Source: JAPORK01 sp026710285
Lineage (GTDB): Bacteria; Pseudomonadota; Gammaproteobacteria; Pseudomonadales; Endozoicomonadaceae
Assembly: GCA_965201045.1 (NCBI GenBank)
Contig: OZ241746.1
Location: forward strand, 2,170,001 to 2,234,000
DNA: 64,000 bases
Direction of reading: 5' to 3'
Under the pieces are notes generated by a model. The model did not search any database. It was given only the letters and a program-made list of their open reading frames with translations, and had not been told where the DNA came from. Both the position numbers and the translations under genes were made by a program. Within the stretch, counting starts at the first letter, position 1, and each line of letters starts with the position of its first letter. Below, in pieces: positions 29,075 to 39,600 of this stretch.

Positions 29075-29809
29075 ATGAATAATAATAAAATTTTAATAAA
29101 AGTAGCTTTTTCAGTATATGTCATTCTTGCCTTACTTTATAATTATGCTGAAGCGACTATACATACACTTCACGATAACAAGATAAAAATTGTAATGCCA
29201 AATTACAATATAGTAAAAGTATCAGATACGTATGCCGATCGGCAAGCTTTGGTAACAAAAGTAACATTTGCTTTAAATGATAAATGTATTACTCATAAGC
29301 AGCCATATAAAGGAGTTTCTGTGTCACTTGCGAAAGGAAGTATGCAAGAAGGAGCAAATGTGCAGGTTGGTCCTCCTTCTATTGCAACATTAAATGTAAA
29401 AGCAGGAAGGCATCAATCTTTTCACCCTGCAAATTGTTTTTCTGACTGGATTAATAAGATTCAATTCAGATCTGCATCAGGTGTTCTTCCAGGCAAACTT
29501 AATTTTGCTGTTAAAGGAACATTAACGTATACATACACAACCTATCATCTAGGAGTACCATGTAAGAATGATCCTCATAGTGTTTGTTATGGTCCCACAC
29601 CTGGAACCGACCGAACATTAACAATTGAAAATTTAGTCTTTGGTCAGGATAAAAACAGCTGGTGGCTGGCCAGTCCAAATTGTCAGGGTAATTATAACAC
29701 CAAAGCCAGCCATGATAAGTCTGTGTTGAATTGTAAAACAAAAACAGGAAAAAAAGTTTGTCTGTCACTGGGAAAAGACAGTATCTTGATTAAAGATGGT
29801 CAATGTTAG
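29075..29809 (+). CDS. Small cysteine-rich secreted protein, cassette 1 (244 aa)
   Basis: The start is set at the ATG giving MNNNKILIKVAFSVYVIL, because both sister genes begin there; the frame is open upstream to a TTG at 29027 by chance. Signal peptide 1-27, ending AEA. The mature protein has eight cysteines: KCITHKQPYKG, HPANCF, PCKND, SVCYG, SPNCQG, LNCKT, KVCLSL and the terminal DGQC. Conserved blocks are LNVKAGRHQSFHP and GKLNFAVKGTLTYTY. It is predicted to be exported and disulfide-bonded. No known family is recognised. Its position divergent from a group B RHS gene, repeated in ancestral cassettes, suggests a functional partner (co-secreted factor, adaptor or antagonist), which is inference. 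Confidence 0.85.
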   Translation: MNNNKILIKVAFSVYVILALLYNYAEATIHTLHDNKIKIVMPNYNIVKVSDTYADRQALVTKVTFALNDKCITHKQPYKGVSVSLAKGSMQEGANVQVGPPSIATLNVKAGRHQSFHPANCFSDWINKIQFRSASGVLPGKLNFAVKGTLTYTYTTYHLGVPCKNDPHSVCYGPTPGTDRTLTIENLVFGQDKNSWWLASPNCQGNYNTKASHDKSVLNCKTKTGKKVCLSLGKDSILIKDGQC

Positions 29810-29848
29810 TTTACAGAAGTGAGGCAGGATAGAGTAAGATAATAAATG

Positions 29849-29978
29849 CAGGAGGGTTCTTATAATACAGGAAGAAGTCATTTGCCATCTATGATGAATT
29901 GTAAAACTAAAGAGAGAGAGAGGATGGGTTTGCACTCCATTAGATAAAAACGAAATGAAAATTAAGCCTTGTCGTTGA
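29849..29978 (+). pseudogene. Duplicated 3' tail of the small secreted gene, frameshifted
   Basis: Thirty-nine bp after the stop, in the same frame, a tail resembling the gene's own end reappears: GSYNTGRSHLPSMMNCKTK (compare NYNTKASHDKSVLNCKTK). Here a run (GA)5 GG shifts it by 4 bp relative to cassettes 2 and 3, so the ending KIKPCR is out of frame. Confidence 0.6.
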
Positions 29979-30195
29979 CCATAGTGAAATTGAGTTCACA
30001 TACAATGAAACGATTGCAAATTCTTATTTCCCGATAGATAGAGCAGTATTCAAAGTGGTGAATAATTTATTTTTCTTCTGTTGTTTTTATCCGAGTGATA
30101 CTTTAATTCAGTATTTTTTTATCGGGGTTTCATTGCTTTTTTTCAAGATATTTCTGCATGTGCCTTAATTGTTAAAGCAGTGTATTTGACGAGTA

Positions 30196-30430
30196 GCACT
30201 TAAACCAAACGTACTAATATATCCCATCCATTTATAAAAGTAGTCCTCACCCATTCAGGAATATTTCCACCAGGATTGCTACGCATTACCGGATTATTAT
30301 CACCAAAGCCATAACCCTTTGTTAATTCGCCTTCAGTAAAAAGACGATATCGCAAATTATACACCCTTATATTACGGACCTAAAAGCTGCTATCCCGTGA
30401 CCGGATCAGTACATTCATCATTAAATCCAA
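30196..30430 (-). pseudogene. Group B RHS 3' remnant, cassette 1
   Basis: Matches about 17565-17805 of group B copy 1: the segment from the RHS core (TDPVTGWQFLG, NNPIM, PSGN) into the start of the hydrophobic region, with many substitutions and stops. It is cut at AATCCAATCAG and joined directly to the RHS upstream sequence (CTCTTGTTGAT), so about 4.4 kb of RHS gene has been deleted between short similar sequences. Confidence 0.8.
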
Positions 30431-30433
30431 TCA

Positions 30434-31004
30434 GCTCTTGTTGATTAAATGAATAAAAATTTGCTTTCACTTTTTATCTGGATGAAGCTTAAGCCTTGTA
30501 TTTTTTTAAAGTACTTTACTCTTCATTTTAAATTCAAGATGATTGTTTTTTATGATTTGATCAATAATATAATTAAAACACATAAACCACCAAAATTTAA
30601 TATATACACTGCACTGAAAATTTTGTAGATGGTAAATAAGTCTGCTACACTGTTGTAAATCTGTCACTCTGTCACTCTGTCACTCTGTCACTCTGTCACT
30701 CTGTCACTCTGTCACTCTGTCACTCTGTCACTCTGTCACTCTGTCACTCTGTCACTCTGTCACTCTGTCACTCTGTCACTCTGTCACTCTGTCACTCTGT
30801 CACTCTGTCACTCTGTCACTCTGTCACTCTGTCACTCTGTCACTCTGTCACTCTGTCACTCTGTCACTCTGTCACTCTGTCACTTTGTCACTTTGTCACT
30901 TTGAAATAAATTTAATTATAAGATAAAAAAGGAGGGTAATTGTTTTAAAAGAATATTGATATTACAACTTAAAAAAAGCAATTGTAACCAAATGGGATAA
31001 CTAA
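30434..31004. other. Upstream region of cassette 2 small gene
   Basis: It begins as a copy of 22265-22470. It is then interrupted by the 240-bp octanucleotide array (30661-30900) and ends with TTGAAATAAATTTAA, AAGGAGG (30929-30935) and a 15-codon TTG frame (30956-31000) that stops 4 bp before the gene's ATG. Confidence 0.6.
30661..30900 (+). repeat. Octanucleotide tandem array, 30 units of (C/T)TGTCACT
   Basis: Thirty perfect-length 8-bp units: CTGTCACT repeated, with the last two TTGTCACT. It is inserted where the other cassettes have only about CGTTTTGAAATA or TTATTTTGAAATA, and ends 104 bp before the start codon at 31005. There is no spacer diversity, so it is not CRISPR. Such arrays change length by slipped-strand replication. 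Confidence 0.97.
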
Positions 31005-31715
31005 ATGAGTAATAACAGAGTTTTAATAAAAATAGTTTTTTCAGTATATGTCATTCTTGCCTTACTTTATAATTATGCTGAAGCGACTATACATATACTT
31101 CACGATAACAAAATAAAAATTGTAATGCAAAATCACAATGTAGTAGAAACACCAGCTTCTTCTACCGGTCAGACAGCCTTGGTAACAAAAGTGGCATTTG
31201 CTTTAAATGATAAGTGTATTACTTCTAAGCAGCCATATAAAGGAGTTTCTTTGTCACTTACGAAAGGAGATATGTGGAGTAATTCTTCTTCTTTTGCAAC
31301 GTTACATATAAAAGCAGGAAGGCATCAGGCTTTTCACCCTGCAGATTGTTTTTCTAACTGGATTAATGATATTCAATTCAAATCTGCATCAGGTGTTCTT
31401 CCAGATAAACTTAATTTTGCTATTAAAGGAACATTAACATATACATACCAAACCTATGGGGAAGTATCATGTCCGAGTCCTTTCAGAGTTTGTTATGGTC
31501 CCATACCTGGAACCGACCGAACATTAACGATTGAAAATTTAGTCTTTGGTCAGCATAAAAACAGCTGGTGGCTGGCCAGTCCAAATTGTCAGGGCAGTTA
31601 TAACACAAAAGCCAACCATGATAAGTCTGTGTTGAATTGTAAAACAAAAACAGGGAAAAAAGTTTGTCTGTTTCTGAGAACAGACAATATCTTGATTAAA
31701 GATGGTCAATGTTAG
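31005..31715 (+). CDS. Small cysteine-rich secreted protein, cassette 2 (236 aa)
   Basis: Signal peptide MSNNRVLIKIVFSVYVIL to AEA (27). Eight Cys are conserved with cassette 1, including KCITSKQPYKG, HPADCF, SCPSPFRVCYG and DGQC. It diverges in short surface-like stretches (about residues 45-60 after the signal; the segment TYGEVSCPSPFR; and FLRTDN replacing the LGKD of the sisters) while the core blocks stay fixed. An octanucleotide array lies upstream, so expression may vary between cells; this is inference. A stop codon 4 bp before the ATG closes a leader frame, which confirms this start. Confidence 0.85.
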   Translation: MSNNRVLIKIVFSVYVILALLYNYAEATIHILHDNKIKIVMQNHNVVETPASSTGQTALVTKVAFALNDKCITSKQPYKGVSLSLTKGDMWSNSSSFATLHIKAGRHQAFHPADCFSNWINDIQFKSASGVLPDKLNFAIKGTLTYTYQTYGEVSCPSPFRVCYGPIPGTDRTLTIENLVFGQHKNSWWLASPNCQGSYNTKANHDKSVLNCKTKTGKKVCLFLRTDNILIKDGQC

Positions 31716-31754
31716 TTTACAGAAGTGAGGCAGGATAGAGTAAGATAATAACTG

Positions 31755-31880
31755 CAGGAGGGTTCTTATAATACAGGAAAAAGTCATCTACCATCTATGA
31801 TGAATTGTAAAACTAAAGAGAAAGGATGGGATTATACTCCATTAGATAAAAACGAAGTGAAAATTAAGCCTTGTCGTTGA
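31755..31880 (+). pseudogene. Duplicated 3' tail of the small secreted gene, in frame
   Basis: Read in the same frame as the gene ending at 31715 but after stops: QEGSYNTGKSHLPSMMNCK, TKEKGWDYTPLDKNE, VKIKPCR then stop. It resembles the gene's own ending (SYNTKANHDKSVLNCK ... IKDGQC). It looks like the relic of a second paralogue or of an alternative C-terminus. Confidence 0.6.
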
Positions 31881-32096
31881 TCATAGTGAAATTGAGTTGA
31901 CATACAATTGAATTATTGAAAATTTTTATTTCCCGATAGATAGAGCAATATTCAAAGTGGGGAACAATTTATTTTTCTTCTGTTGTTTTTATCCAGGTGA
32001 TACTTTAATTTAGTATTTTTTTATCGGGGTTTCATTGCTTTTTTTCAAGATACTTCTGCATGTACCTTAATTGTTAAAGCCGTGTATTTGACGAGT

Positions 32097-32332
32097 AGCA
32101 CTTAAATCAAACGTACTAATATATCCCATCCATTTAAAAGTAGTTCCCACCTATTCAGGAATATTTCCACTAGGATTGCTACGCATTACCGGATTATTAT
32201 CACCAAAGCCATAACTCTTTGTTAATGAGTCTTCAGTAAAAAGACGATATTGCAAATTATACATCCTTATATTACGGACCTAAAAACTGCCATCCCGTGA
32301 CCGGATCAGTACATTCATCATTAAATCCAACC
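32097..32332 (-). pseudogene. Group B RHS 3' remnant, cassette 2
   Basis: Same boundaries as the remnant at 30196, with the fusion at CCAACCAG to CTCTTGTTGAT, and independently mutated. The shared deletion end point shows that the cassettes multiplied after the RHS gene had been deleted. Confidence 0.8.
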
Positions 32333-32339
32333 AGCTCTT

Positions 32340-32759
<420 letters not shown>

Positions 32760-32760
<1 letters not shown>

Positions 32761-33473
32761 TGAATAATAACAAAATATTAATAAAAATAGCTTTTTCATT
32801 ATATGTCATTCTTACCTTACTTTATAATTATGCTGAAGCGTCTATACCCATACTTCATGGTAACAAGATAAAAATTTTAATTTCAAATCAAAATAATATA
32901 GTAAAAACGCCACCTTCGCCGACCGATCAGCGATTTTTGGTATCAAAAGCAACATTTGCTTTAAATGATGATTGTATTACTTCTAAGCAGCCATATAAAG
33001 GGATTCATTTGTCATTTGCGAAAGGAAATATTGTGGAAGGTTCTCCTTCTGTTGCAACATTAAATGTAAAAGCAGGAAGGCATCAGTCTTTTCACCCCGC
33101 AAATTGTTTTTCTGACTGGGTTAATAATATTCAATTCAGATCTGCATCAGGTGTTCTTCCAGGCAAACTTAATTTTGCTGTTAAGGGAACATTAACGTAT
33201 ACATACATAACCTATAGGTTAGGAGATTGTAGTAGTGGTATGTACACTTGTTATAATCCCGTACCCGGAACCGATCGAACAGTAACGATTGAAAATTTAG
33301 TCTTTGGTCAGGATAAAAACAGCTGGTGGCTGGCCAGTCCAAATTGTCAGGGTAGTTATAACACAAAAGCCAGCCATGATAAGTCTGCATTGAATTGTAA
33401 CACAAAAACAGGGAAAAAAGTTTGTCTGTCACTGGGAAAAGATAGTGTCTCGATTAAAGATGGTCAATGTTAG
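32760..33473 (+). CDS. Small cysteine-rich secreted protein, cassette 3 (237 aa)
   Basis: Signal peptide MNNNKILIKIAFSLYVIL to AEA (27), then SIPILHGNKIKI. Core blocks and cysteines match cassettes 1 and 2 (DCITSKQPYKG, HPANCF, CSSGMYTCYNP, SPNCQG, LNCNTKTGKKVC, DGQC). The 45-60 region (NNIVKTPPSPTDQRF) and the loop before CYNP are distinct. No Shine-Dalgarno lies near the ATG, as in all members; here the whole region is TAAA repeat. It is probably exported to the periplasm or beyond, with function unknown. Confidence 0.85.
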
Positions 33474-33515
33474 TTTACAGAAGTAAAGCAGGGTATGGTA
33501 AGATAATAACTTTGA

Positions 33516-33638
33516 GGGGATTCTTATAATACAGAAAAAAGTCATTTGCCATCTATGATGAATTGTAAAACTAAAGAGAGAGGATGGGTTTGTACTCCAT
33601 TAGATAAAAACGAAGTGAAAATTGAGCCTTGTCGTTGA
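33516..33638 (+). pseudogene. Duplicated 3' tail of the small secreted gene, cassette 3
   Basis: Forty-one codons in frame with the gene ending at 33473: GDSYNTEKSHLPSMMNCK, TKERGWVCTPLDKNE, VKIEPCR then stop. The microsatellite is (GA)3 GG here, so the frame is kept. Confidence 0.6.
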
Positions 33639-33762
33639 CCATAGTTAAATTGAGTTGACATACAATTGAATGATTGCAAATTTTCACTTCCCGATAGATA
33701 GATAGGGCAGTATTGAAAGTAGCGAACAATTTATTTTTCTTATGTTTTTATCCAGGTCTTTA

Positions 33763-33768
33763 ATTTAG
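33763..33768 (+). repeat. Target-site duplication, left (ATTTAG)
   Basis: Six-bp direct repeat with 35529-35534, flanking the IS1634-family element. The uninterrupted target is visible in cassette 2 (CTTTAATTTAGTATTTTT). Confidence 0.85.
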
Positions 33769-35528
33769 CCTACATTCCCGCGATCTCCATTTGGATTCCA
33801 TAAATTAAACAGGCTGTTTTTCCAAGAAGCCTGATAATTTTTATCCTTGTATCATTTAGGTTAGTTATCATTGCACGGAAACTTTTTTCTGCAGGGTTAT
33901 ATAGCTTGACAATCGCAATACCTTCCATCAACTGGAAAATCCAGCGCATTGTCGGATTTTTAACAGGTTTTCCCAGTTGGTTTGGAAGGGTTTCATTTGC
34001 TAATTTAAGTGACTTCCTGAGTTTGTGCTGAGCGTAATTATATACTAGCAGACATAGTGTCATCACCATCATGAGAGCTTCGATTCGCTGACGTTTCTTA
34101 ACGAAAAAAGAGTCCACCATGAACCAGGGATCTTTTAAAAACCGAAAGCCTCGTTCCACACCCTGTTGCTCTTTATAAGCGGCAAATAATGCTTCATCAG
34201 AAAGTGTATTTTTATCCAGATTATTGGTCGCAATAATAAAACGACCCTTCCGATGCAGCTCTTGTTCAATTACCTTTTGATTACGTGTAATTGTGCTTTG
34301 GATTTTATAACCAGCCAATACTTTTTCCACCTCGGATTTAGGACGACCTCTGCCAGGATTTTTAAAAACGGGAGTCACATACAAATCAATCCGATGATAA
34401 CGGTATCGTTTAGCACACTGCTCTCCGGCTGAAAAAGCATCTTCTTCACAGGAAAATATTTTATTGCCCAGACGCCAACAGGCTTTTTTAAGTTCTTCTT
34501 CCTGCCGAGTAAGTTTTTTTTCAAAAGTTTTCTTTTCGCGCTGATAAGCTTGCTCTGATGATATAATTAGCCAGCGTTGCTCAATATCTCCATAATAGCT
34601 TGCATGAGAGCTATATTTATACCCGGTATCGAGAGTGGTCCAATCAAAGGAATCATCTGGCTGACTCAGCAAACCTTTCACCTCAGACAAGGTCTCCGGT
34701 ACCCGACTAACCCAATGGTACATATTTGAACTGAGTAGCTTGTCTTTGTTATATAGAGCAGAATCTGCTACCCAGGTAAATTCATCTCCCTGTTTAAGAG
34801 CTGACTGAAAGTCACGAACTCGCTTAATAGTTTCGGTAAATGTTTTTTTATCAGAACTATTACCATTGTGCGGTTCCATCCAAAAAGGAATGTCTGCCGA
34901 ACCACTGGTAGCCATAGAAAGCATTACTTGCTTCAGATCAGGGCGATGATCCTTAGAATATCCATGTCGCACCTCTATTCCCTGAGGTTCTGTGTCATTA
35001 TACTGCCCCTGTAATGCAAAACTGGTAGAATCCAAATGGGCAAATTTACTCAATAGTCCATGATCCAGCGCTATACCAAAAGCAATCTCTGAATATAAAC
35101 GGCTGGTACCATATGCATAAATTTCATCAAGCGTTTTCCCGAGAGTATGGTCATCCAGCTGTTCAGCTACAATGTTTTCTTCAAATAACTGCCCAATTGC
35201 TTTGCTCTGAAAAAATTGCGGAGTCAAATATAAACGGCGGTTGGTAAAGCCCAGTCCGTTGATAATCATTGCCATTACTGCAACGCCGGGTTGAATAACA
35301 CGTCTTGGATCATTGCTACCAATGCACTGGTTAATTCTTTTTGTAATATCCAGGTCTCGACAGGCAGCTGCTACCAATCCATGATGGTCCATGACTTCTG
35401 TTGTCGTGTTATCTTCAGCAATTTCTAATGTTGCCATCCTGAATCCTGATTTAATAGTTTTTAAATACATGATTATCATAACTATTTTATATTTAAATAA
35501 TCAATGAGTAAGATCGCGGAAATATCGG
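33769..35528. mobile_element. Complete IS1634-family insertion sequence (1760 bp)
   Basis: Terminal inverted repeats of 17 bp match at 14 positions (CCTACATTCCCGCGATC against CCGATATTTCCGCGATC) and enclose one intact transposase gene on the minus strand. The 6-bp duplication ATTTAG fits the 5-6 bp expected of this family. It interrupts the downstream part of cassette 3, outside any gene. Confidence 0.88.
33770..35437 (-). CDS. IS1634-family DDE transposase (555 aa)
   Basis: It cuts and pastes the surrounding element. The N-terminus (MDHHGLVAAACRDLDITKRI) is the DUF4277-type domain of this family. The acidic triad is visible: Asp in AHLDSTSF (about 135), Asp in WVADSALYN (about 223) and Glu in GVERGFRFLKDP (about 429). 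I start at the ATG at 35437 (MATLEIAED), preceded by AGGATTCAGG; an in-frame ATG 14 codons upstream is possible (to 35479). The stop codon TAG lies within the terminal inverted repeat. The frame is intact, so the element may be active. Confidence 0.92.
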   Translation of the reverse strand: MATLEIAEDNTTTEVMDHHGLVAAACRDLDITKRINQCIGSNDPRRVIQPGVAVMAMIINGLGFTNRRLYLTPQFFQSKAIGQLFEENIVAEQLDDHTLGKTLDEIYAYGTSRLYSEIAFGIALDHGLLSKFAHLDSTSFALQGQYNDTEPQGIEVRHGYSKDHRPDLKQVMLSMATSGSADIPFWMEPHNGNSSDKKTFTETIKRVRDFQSALKQGDEFTWVADSALYNKDKLLSSNMYHWVSRVPETLSEVKGLLSQPDDSFDWTTLDTGYKYSSHASYYGDIEQRWLIISSEQAYQREKKTFEKKLTRQEEELKKACWRLGNKIFSCEEDAFSAGEQCAKRYRYHRIDLYVTPVFKNPGRGRPKSEVEKVLAGYKIQSTITRNQKVIEQELHRKGRFIIATNNLDKNTLSDEALFAAYKEQQGVERGFRFLKDPWFMVDSFFVKKRQRIEALMMVMTLCLLVYNYAQHKLRKSLKLANETLPNQLGKPVKNPTMRWIFQLMEGIAIVKLYNPAEKSFRAMITNLNDTRIKIIRLLGKTACLIYGIQMEIAGM

Positions 35529-35534
35529 ATTTAG
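35529..35534 (+). repeat. Target-site duplication, right (ATTTAG)
   Basis: Right-hand copy of the 6-bp duplication made by the IS1634-family insertion. Confidence 0.85.
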
Positions 35535-35618
35535 TATTTTTTTATCTGGGTTTCATTGCTTTTTTTCAAGATATTTCTGCATGTACCTTAATTGTTAAAG
35601 CTGTGTATTTGACGAGTA

Positions 35619-36230
35619 GTACTTAAATCAAACGTACTAATATATCCCATCCATTTAAAAGTAGTTCCCACCCATTCAGGAATATTTCCACTAGGATTGC
35701 TACGCATTATCGGATTATTATCACCAAAGCCATAACCCTTTGTTAATGAGTCTTCAGTAAAAAGACGATATCGCAAATTATACACCCTTATATTACGGAC
35801 CTAAAAACTGCCATCCCATGACCAGATCAGTGCATTCACTATTAAATACAACCAGATTTTTCTGGTACAATGGCAATGGTGCCGATTCTTGATACCAAAT
35901 CATACCACATGGACTGCATAGGTTACGTACGCTCAGCTGATACAGATTGTTCGTATTACTTGTTTTTTTAAAGCTGAGGTAACATTACTTTTTGTAACTG
36001 TTTTCATCGTATTCATCAATGATATTATCAAAAGATTTAGTGATCAGTTGATAATCAATGAGATGCGGTTTTTTTGCTGTCACTACTCACGGCAGATGTA
36101 CGTACATGATTACCTCACACTTTTGAGACTATCTTCAATGGAAAACTATAGTAAACAGATCAAAAAATATTATAAAATGAGCACAAAATAAAATGGCAAT
36201 TGACGTTTTAATTGGATGGGTGCTCTATTT
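35619..36230 (-). pseudogene. Group B RHS remnant with internal deletions
   Basis: Read on the minus strand, this holds pieces of a group B gene. The 3' core (RLFTEDSLTKGYGFGDNNPIM, PSGNIPEWVGTTFKWMGYI) continues to about 36060 through the SPYGM/NYKGD region. A short piece equivalent to 20620-20700 follows, and then directly the signal-peptide region (equivalent to 21955-22030). Roughly 3.8 kb is missing in two deletions and the rest carries stops and frameshifts. Unlike the cassette 1 and 2 remnants, it still has the RHS 5' end. Confidence 0.8.
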
Positions 36231-36689
36231 TTTTAAAGAAATTAAGGTAATACGAAAATATATTATAATTACAAATCAAGATTGAAAAAACTCAATTAAT
36301 TGATTTTATAAAAATACTTCACTAATATGGCAAGTTTTAGCTATTATTTTTATTCATGTTATGAATTTTTCCTGTAACAGAATAGTATAACTTTAACGTT
36401 TTTCATAACAAAAACTCATCTTTCTCGGATAGCAGTAGTTGAAATAGTAACCAGCTCTTGTTAGTTGAATGAATAAAATTAACCAGATGCAAGGAAAGCT
36501 TATAAGTATTCTGGTGTTGACTGTACTTTGGTGCATGCTTATAAAGTACCGGTAGCATGGCAGTGCATTTACCACTTAATAAACAATGTTGACTGTAAAA
36601 GAGCTTTTCCGGTAGGCTGAATATGCTTAGATAAGTGCTGCTAAATACCAAATCCAAACAAAACTTGATTACTTTTTAAAGGTTATTAA
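36221..36689. other. Boundary between the group B/cassette region and the group C array
   Basis: The first about 260 bp are a decayed RHS-upstream block (similar to 22035-22280, ending GTAACCAGCTCTTG). From about 36490 to 36689 nothing matches the rest of the window. Two overlapping minus-strand frames of 60-84 codons have no recognisable motif and were not called. Confidence 0.5.
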
Positions 36690-39600
36690 ATGTTGTGCCC
36701 TCTACACAGGTCTGTAATTTTTATTATATTGTGTATTGCATTTTTAATCATTATTAATCAGTTAGTTTATAGTTTATCTGATACACATTATGCTAATCAT
36801 ATAAATAATAAATTTTTAATAAGCCACACTTCATTAGCTGAAAATAATAACTCACATTCTAAAAAAGTAAAACAACAAACTGGTGATGAATCAGCACCAT
36901 GGTCTAATGCATTTAATTTTAGAAAAAATATGGGTACTAACGTAGATCCACGTACAGGTATATTGAGTGCTTATATTAAAGCAGGCACTATGCTCAGTAA
37001 CTTAGGGCATGGACCTAATATTGATTTAGAAGTTAACTACAGTAGCGGTTCACAAGCAAATCCTGATGGACTGGGTGTGGGCTGGAGCTGGAATTTAACG
37101 CATTTTAATCTGGTTACACATCAGTTAATCACATCCACAGGACATAATTTTTATTTACAACAAAAGTCTGATGGTCACTGGTCGCCTCTATATCATAAAC
37201 TTAAAGATATACGTATTAAAGGAAATGCACAAACCCCATTTGTAATTACCTATGCAAATGGATTACGGGAAATACTCAATAACGAAGGCTATGAAGTAAC
37301 CATGGAACAACGAAATGGTTGGAAGGTACACTTTCATTATATTGGAAAGACACACTTACTTCGTTCTATTAATGATGATATGGGACATAGTATTATGCTT
37401 TATTATACAAGAGATTATATTACTGTGGTTAGTAAAGGGAGTGTAGGGCAGTCTGTTCCGGTCAGTATTTTTGTGAATAATAATCAACTGGATTATATGA
37501 ATATACGTTCAAAGCGTACTAATAAAAGTACTAATATTCATATTCATTATCTTGGACATTTAATCAGTGAGATTGATTATCCCACCGGATTAAAAGATAA
37601 GATAAGTTATAACTGTAATGGAGCTATAAAAGTTCTACAATACGACAATAACAATTCATTTCATGCTTTATGTGCAGTCGCAAAAAAAACAGTCATTCCA
37701 GGGGGCGGAATGGATGCAATAGTAACGCATTACCAATATTCTGATACCAGCGCCAATGAGCATAATTATCTTGGCTTTAACTCAAATCTTTCTGCCAGAG
37801 TGAAAACGTATAAAGATGTACTATTTGAAGCACCGGTAAATTATACTTATCAGACAGCACAGGATAATGGATTAATCAGAGAAATACGCACTTATAATAA
37901 GTATCATTTATTGATTGATGACCGGAAAATTAGTGATCAGAGCGGAAAAACTTTATTTTCAGTTCATAATTTTTTTTGCCGTACTGATCAGATAAATGGT
38001 TGTGCACATACCACCTTTGAAAAGCTACCCATTACTTATAGTTTACCACTGCAACTCGTTACAAAAACGTGGAATGCTTCTTCTGATAAACCTGGTATAA
38101 CCAAAGTAATGGCAACTTATGATGAACTGGGCAGAATTGTTAGCCAAACAGATGTTTATGGTCGTACTACGAAAACTGTTTATTGTCCTGTACAGGGAGA
38201 CAACATCTGTCCTGCTGAGCCTGAAGAATGGTCTTTTAATACTTTAGTCAAATCGGTAACACTATATCCTGCTAAGATAGCAACTGATACAACTCCACCC
38301 CCTCCGTTGACAACCCAAAATTACTACCATAAAGAAAAAAATTATAATGGGAAAGGATATATCAATGTGCTTTATCAGCAGATATTACAGTCAGGAGGAC
38401 AATATGTAAAAACGACAAACTATTACTATAAGGATGCTGATAATCCATTAACATGGGGGCTGCTAAAACAAAAAATATTGACAGATAACAGTACCAGCTC
38501 TGCAATAAAGCGTGATTATTATTATTTACAAAGTGATGATAGTCAGAGAAAAATTATACAGAGTGCGCTAGAACTTAAAAACGGTCAGCGTCAGTTATCT
38601 TCTACTGTGGTTAGCAGTTTATTTACCGGTCAGCTATTAGCAAGTACTGATCCTGCTGGAAAAAATACTACTTGTTACCATTACGATGCATGGGATCGCC
38701 CGGTAAGCACAGATTTTGCGGTGGGTACACCCTTTGCGGTTCGTGTGCACTATCAGTATATTACTTCACCGACTCTCAATCAGGTATTGATTACAGCTCC
38801 TGACGGATTACAACATAAAGTAATTTTTGATGGAATGGGACGGCAGCTAATGGATTTTGATGAGGCGGTTGATGCTACAAGTAAAGCTAAACCGGGTGTT
38901 TGGCAGCTCAAAAAAAAGACTACTTATGATCAATATGGACGCATTAAAGCGCAGTATGCTTACATCTTTAAATCTTCTGTAATCTCCAGAAAATTAATGA
39001 TAACACAACAATATGATGAATCGGGCAGAGCTATACGTGTTTATTTGCCTGATGGAGAAACTAATATTAACCTGTACGACGATGCGTCAAGGTGTGTAGT
39101 CAGTTATAAAAAAAATCACTCAGGAGAACGCTCTGTCATCTCAGTGGTAAGAACAAACCAGGCATATCAACCCATTAAACAGTGGTTATTACCTGCCCCG
39201 CCACAGCTACTGCCAACACTTAAATATTTGTGCCTTTACAGTGATAAACAATTTGATGCCAAAGTCTCTTCAATAACTTATGATGGTTTCGGACGACAGG
39301 TTGCAAGTCGTGATCCTGAAGGTAAAGTAGTAAAAGATACTTATGATGCAATGGGACGATTAACAGACATTACAGATCCTTTAGGCAATCGCATGCATCA
39401 GGTTTACAATCTGACCGGACAGGTAATAAAAAAAGAATTTTTTCCGGTAACAGGAGGACACTATTTGCTTGCTTCTGCGGGCTATAATTATGCAGGGCAG
39501 CAGGTATGGCGGGCAGGCGAAGATGGTCAGCGCACTTTGTATACCTATAGCATTAATGGACAGCCAGACACTATAACAACACCGGAAGGACACCACTTTT

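Noticed and set aside
30661..30900. CRISPR array
   Set aside because: The repeat is 8 bp head to tail with no spacers and no cas genes nearby; it is a simple tandem array.
36403..36657. Minus-strand frames of 60-84 codons before the group C array
   Set aside because: Two overlapping frames in decayed DNA, without family resemblance or ribosome-binding site.
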